From Francisella salimarina (GTDB lineage Bacteria; Pseudomonadota; Gammaproteobacteria; Francisellales; Francisellaceae), in assembly GCF_007923265.1 (NCBI RefSeq), contig NZ_VOJA01000004.1, forward strand, positions 173,304-237,303: a stretch of DNA of 64,000 nt. Direction: 5' to 3'. Under the pieces are notes generated by a model, which was given only the letters and a program-made list of their open reading frames with translations, ran no database searches and was not told the origin of the DNA. This document shows, in pieces, positions 63,524 through 64,000 of this stretch (position 1 is its first letter; the number at the start of each line of letters is the position of its first letter). The translations under genes were made by a program, and so were the position numbers.

Positions 63524-64000
63524 TTAATCAGTTAAAATTATATCTTCATTTTTAATATCTATATTAAGGGCTTCCTTAACAAGTTTGACATTTTCATCAT
63601 TATGAATTTTTTTAATAGCTCTTTGAGTTTTTATTTCAGCTGGAGACTTGCTATTAGAGTTAGCGTTAATGCTTGGTAGGTTTTTAATATCTAATCTAAA
63701 GCTTGGATTATTCAAATATTGGCTAATAGCTGATTGAAGTTTAGCTAAACTTTGAGGGTCAAGCTCAAGAATTTTTTTTGCATCATCATTTAGCTGAATT
63801 TCATAAGATTCATCAGACTCGTTAAGTAAGTGACTATTGTATGCCAATGTTTTAGTGAATCCTTTTAGCTTAATTCTTGTAAGTTGATTAAACCATTTCT
63901 TATCTAAAGATTCTTCTTGTACATTCTCCATATATGGTTGTTCAGAAGAGTTGTTTTTACTAGTTGGTATGCTATGCTGCCTTTGTGGCTGTGGCTGTGG
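63524..64000 (-). CDS. dnaX: DNA polymerase III gamma/tau subunit DnaX, C-terminal part (5' partial)
   Basis: An open frame runs from the window edge to the stop at 63524, 158 codons. The first residues are a Pro/Gln repeat (PQPQPQRQHS), the linker, and then WFNQLTRIKLKGFTKTLAYNSHLL...LELDPQSLAKLQSAISQYLNNPSFRLDI, which matches the tau C-terminal domain that binds the polymerase alpha subunit. The ATPase domains lie beyond the window. An in-frame ATG at 63931 is internal, not the start. Confidence 0.82.
   Translation of the reverse strand, partial: PQPQPQRQHSIPTSKNNSSEQPYMENVQEESLDKKWFNQLTRIKLKGFTKTLAYNSHLLNESDESYEIQLNDDAKKILELDPQSLAKLQSAISQYLNNPSFRLDIKNLPSINANSNSKSPAEIKTQRAIKKIHNDENVKLVKEALNIDIKNEDIILTD

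Noticed and set aside
1..64000. Insertion sequences, prophage, integron or CRISPR
   Set aside because: No transposase or integrase protein, no direct-repeat/spacer pattern and no terminal inverted repeats of IS type were found on either strand.

Overview
The window is AT-rich chromosomal DNA from a gamma-proteobacterium that I place in the genus Francisella. The evidence is gene content and order: rpsA-tsaC-ripA next to tadA-ddl-ftsQ-ftsA-ftsZ-lpxC, the lolB-ispE-tRNA-Gln run, an FTT258-like esterase, and an outer-membrane protein of the type I associate with Francisella (DUF3573). Coding density is high. I see no transposase, phage gene, integrase or CRISPR array. The species cannot be fixed from the sequence alone.

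Layout. 1-5.5 kb: the tail of mnmA, a lipoprotein, then a leftward riboflavin operon (ribD-ribE-ribBA-ribH-def) behind an FMN riboswitch. 5.5-10.4 kb: tandem paralogous Na+/H+ antiporters, a thiamine-diphosphate 2-keto acid decarboxylase and a [2Fe-2S] thioredoxin-like ferredoxin. 10.4-15.1 kb: envelope and protein-export genes (sppA, OmpH/Skp, rhodanese, secB), then recA-recX and ssb. 15.2-20 kb: ackA-pta-gabD acetate/succinate metabolism. 20-24 kb: a methionine/sulfur segment with a homocysteine methyltransferase, a Cys/Met-metabolism PLP enzyme and a POT peptide transporter; each of the first two genes is preceded by a SAM-II-type riboswitch. 24-34.4 kb: a GNAT-nitrilase fusion, aspS, a glycosyltransferase, an RNase II-family enzyme, an esterase, hemC, crcB, lipoproteins and a small zinc-binding protein.

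34.5-39.3 kb: a duplicated-permease anion-type ABC transporter (permease plus ATPase with a C-terminal extension) followed by an outer-membrane protein, with no binding protein. 39.4-41.6 kb: an SDR and amidohydrolase pair that could oxidise a sugar and open its lactone, and a VUT-like membrane protein. 41.8-47.4 kb: a CPA-type antiporter, a gamma-carbonic-anhydrase-like protein, lolB, ispE, tRNA-Gln, an M14/aspartoacylase-like hydrolase and YggT. 47.4-49.9 kb: a second duplicated-permease ABC transporter, leftward, behind a structured leader of about 400 nt carrying a 12-codon upstream ORF. 50.6-56.8 kb: a ComEC homologue without recognisable nuclease motifs, an acyltransferase, ripA, tsaC and rpsA. 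57-64 kb: tadA and a reduced division cluster, lpxC, a PAP2 acid phosphatase and the 3' part of dnaX.

The most notable material is non-coding RNA control: two SAM-II-like elements in one methionine locus, both with a matching alternative helix; an FMN riboswitch with a 9-nt anti-aptamer complement; and the uORF/hairpin leader of the second ABC transporter. All functional statements are from reading the sequence; no database search was run.
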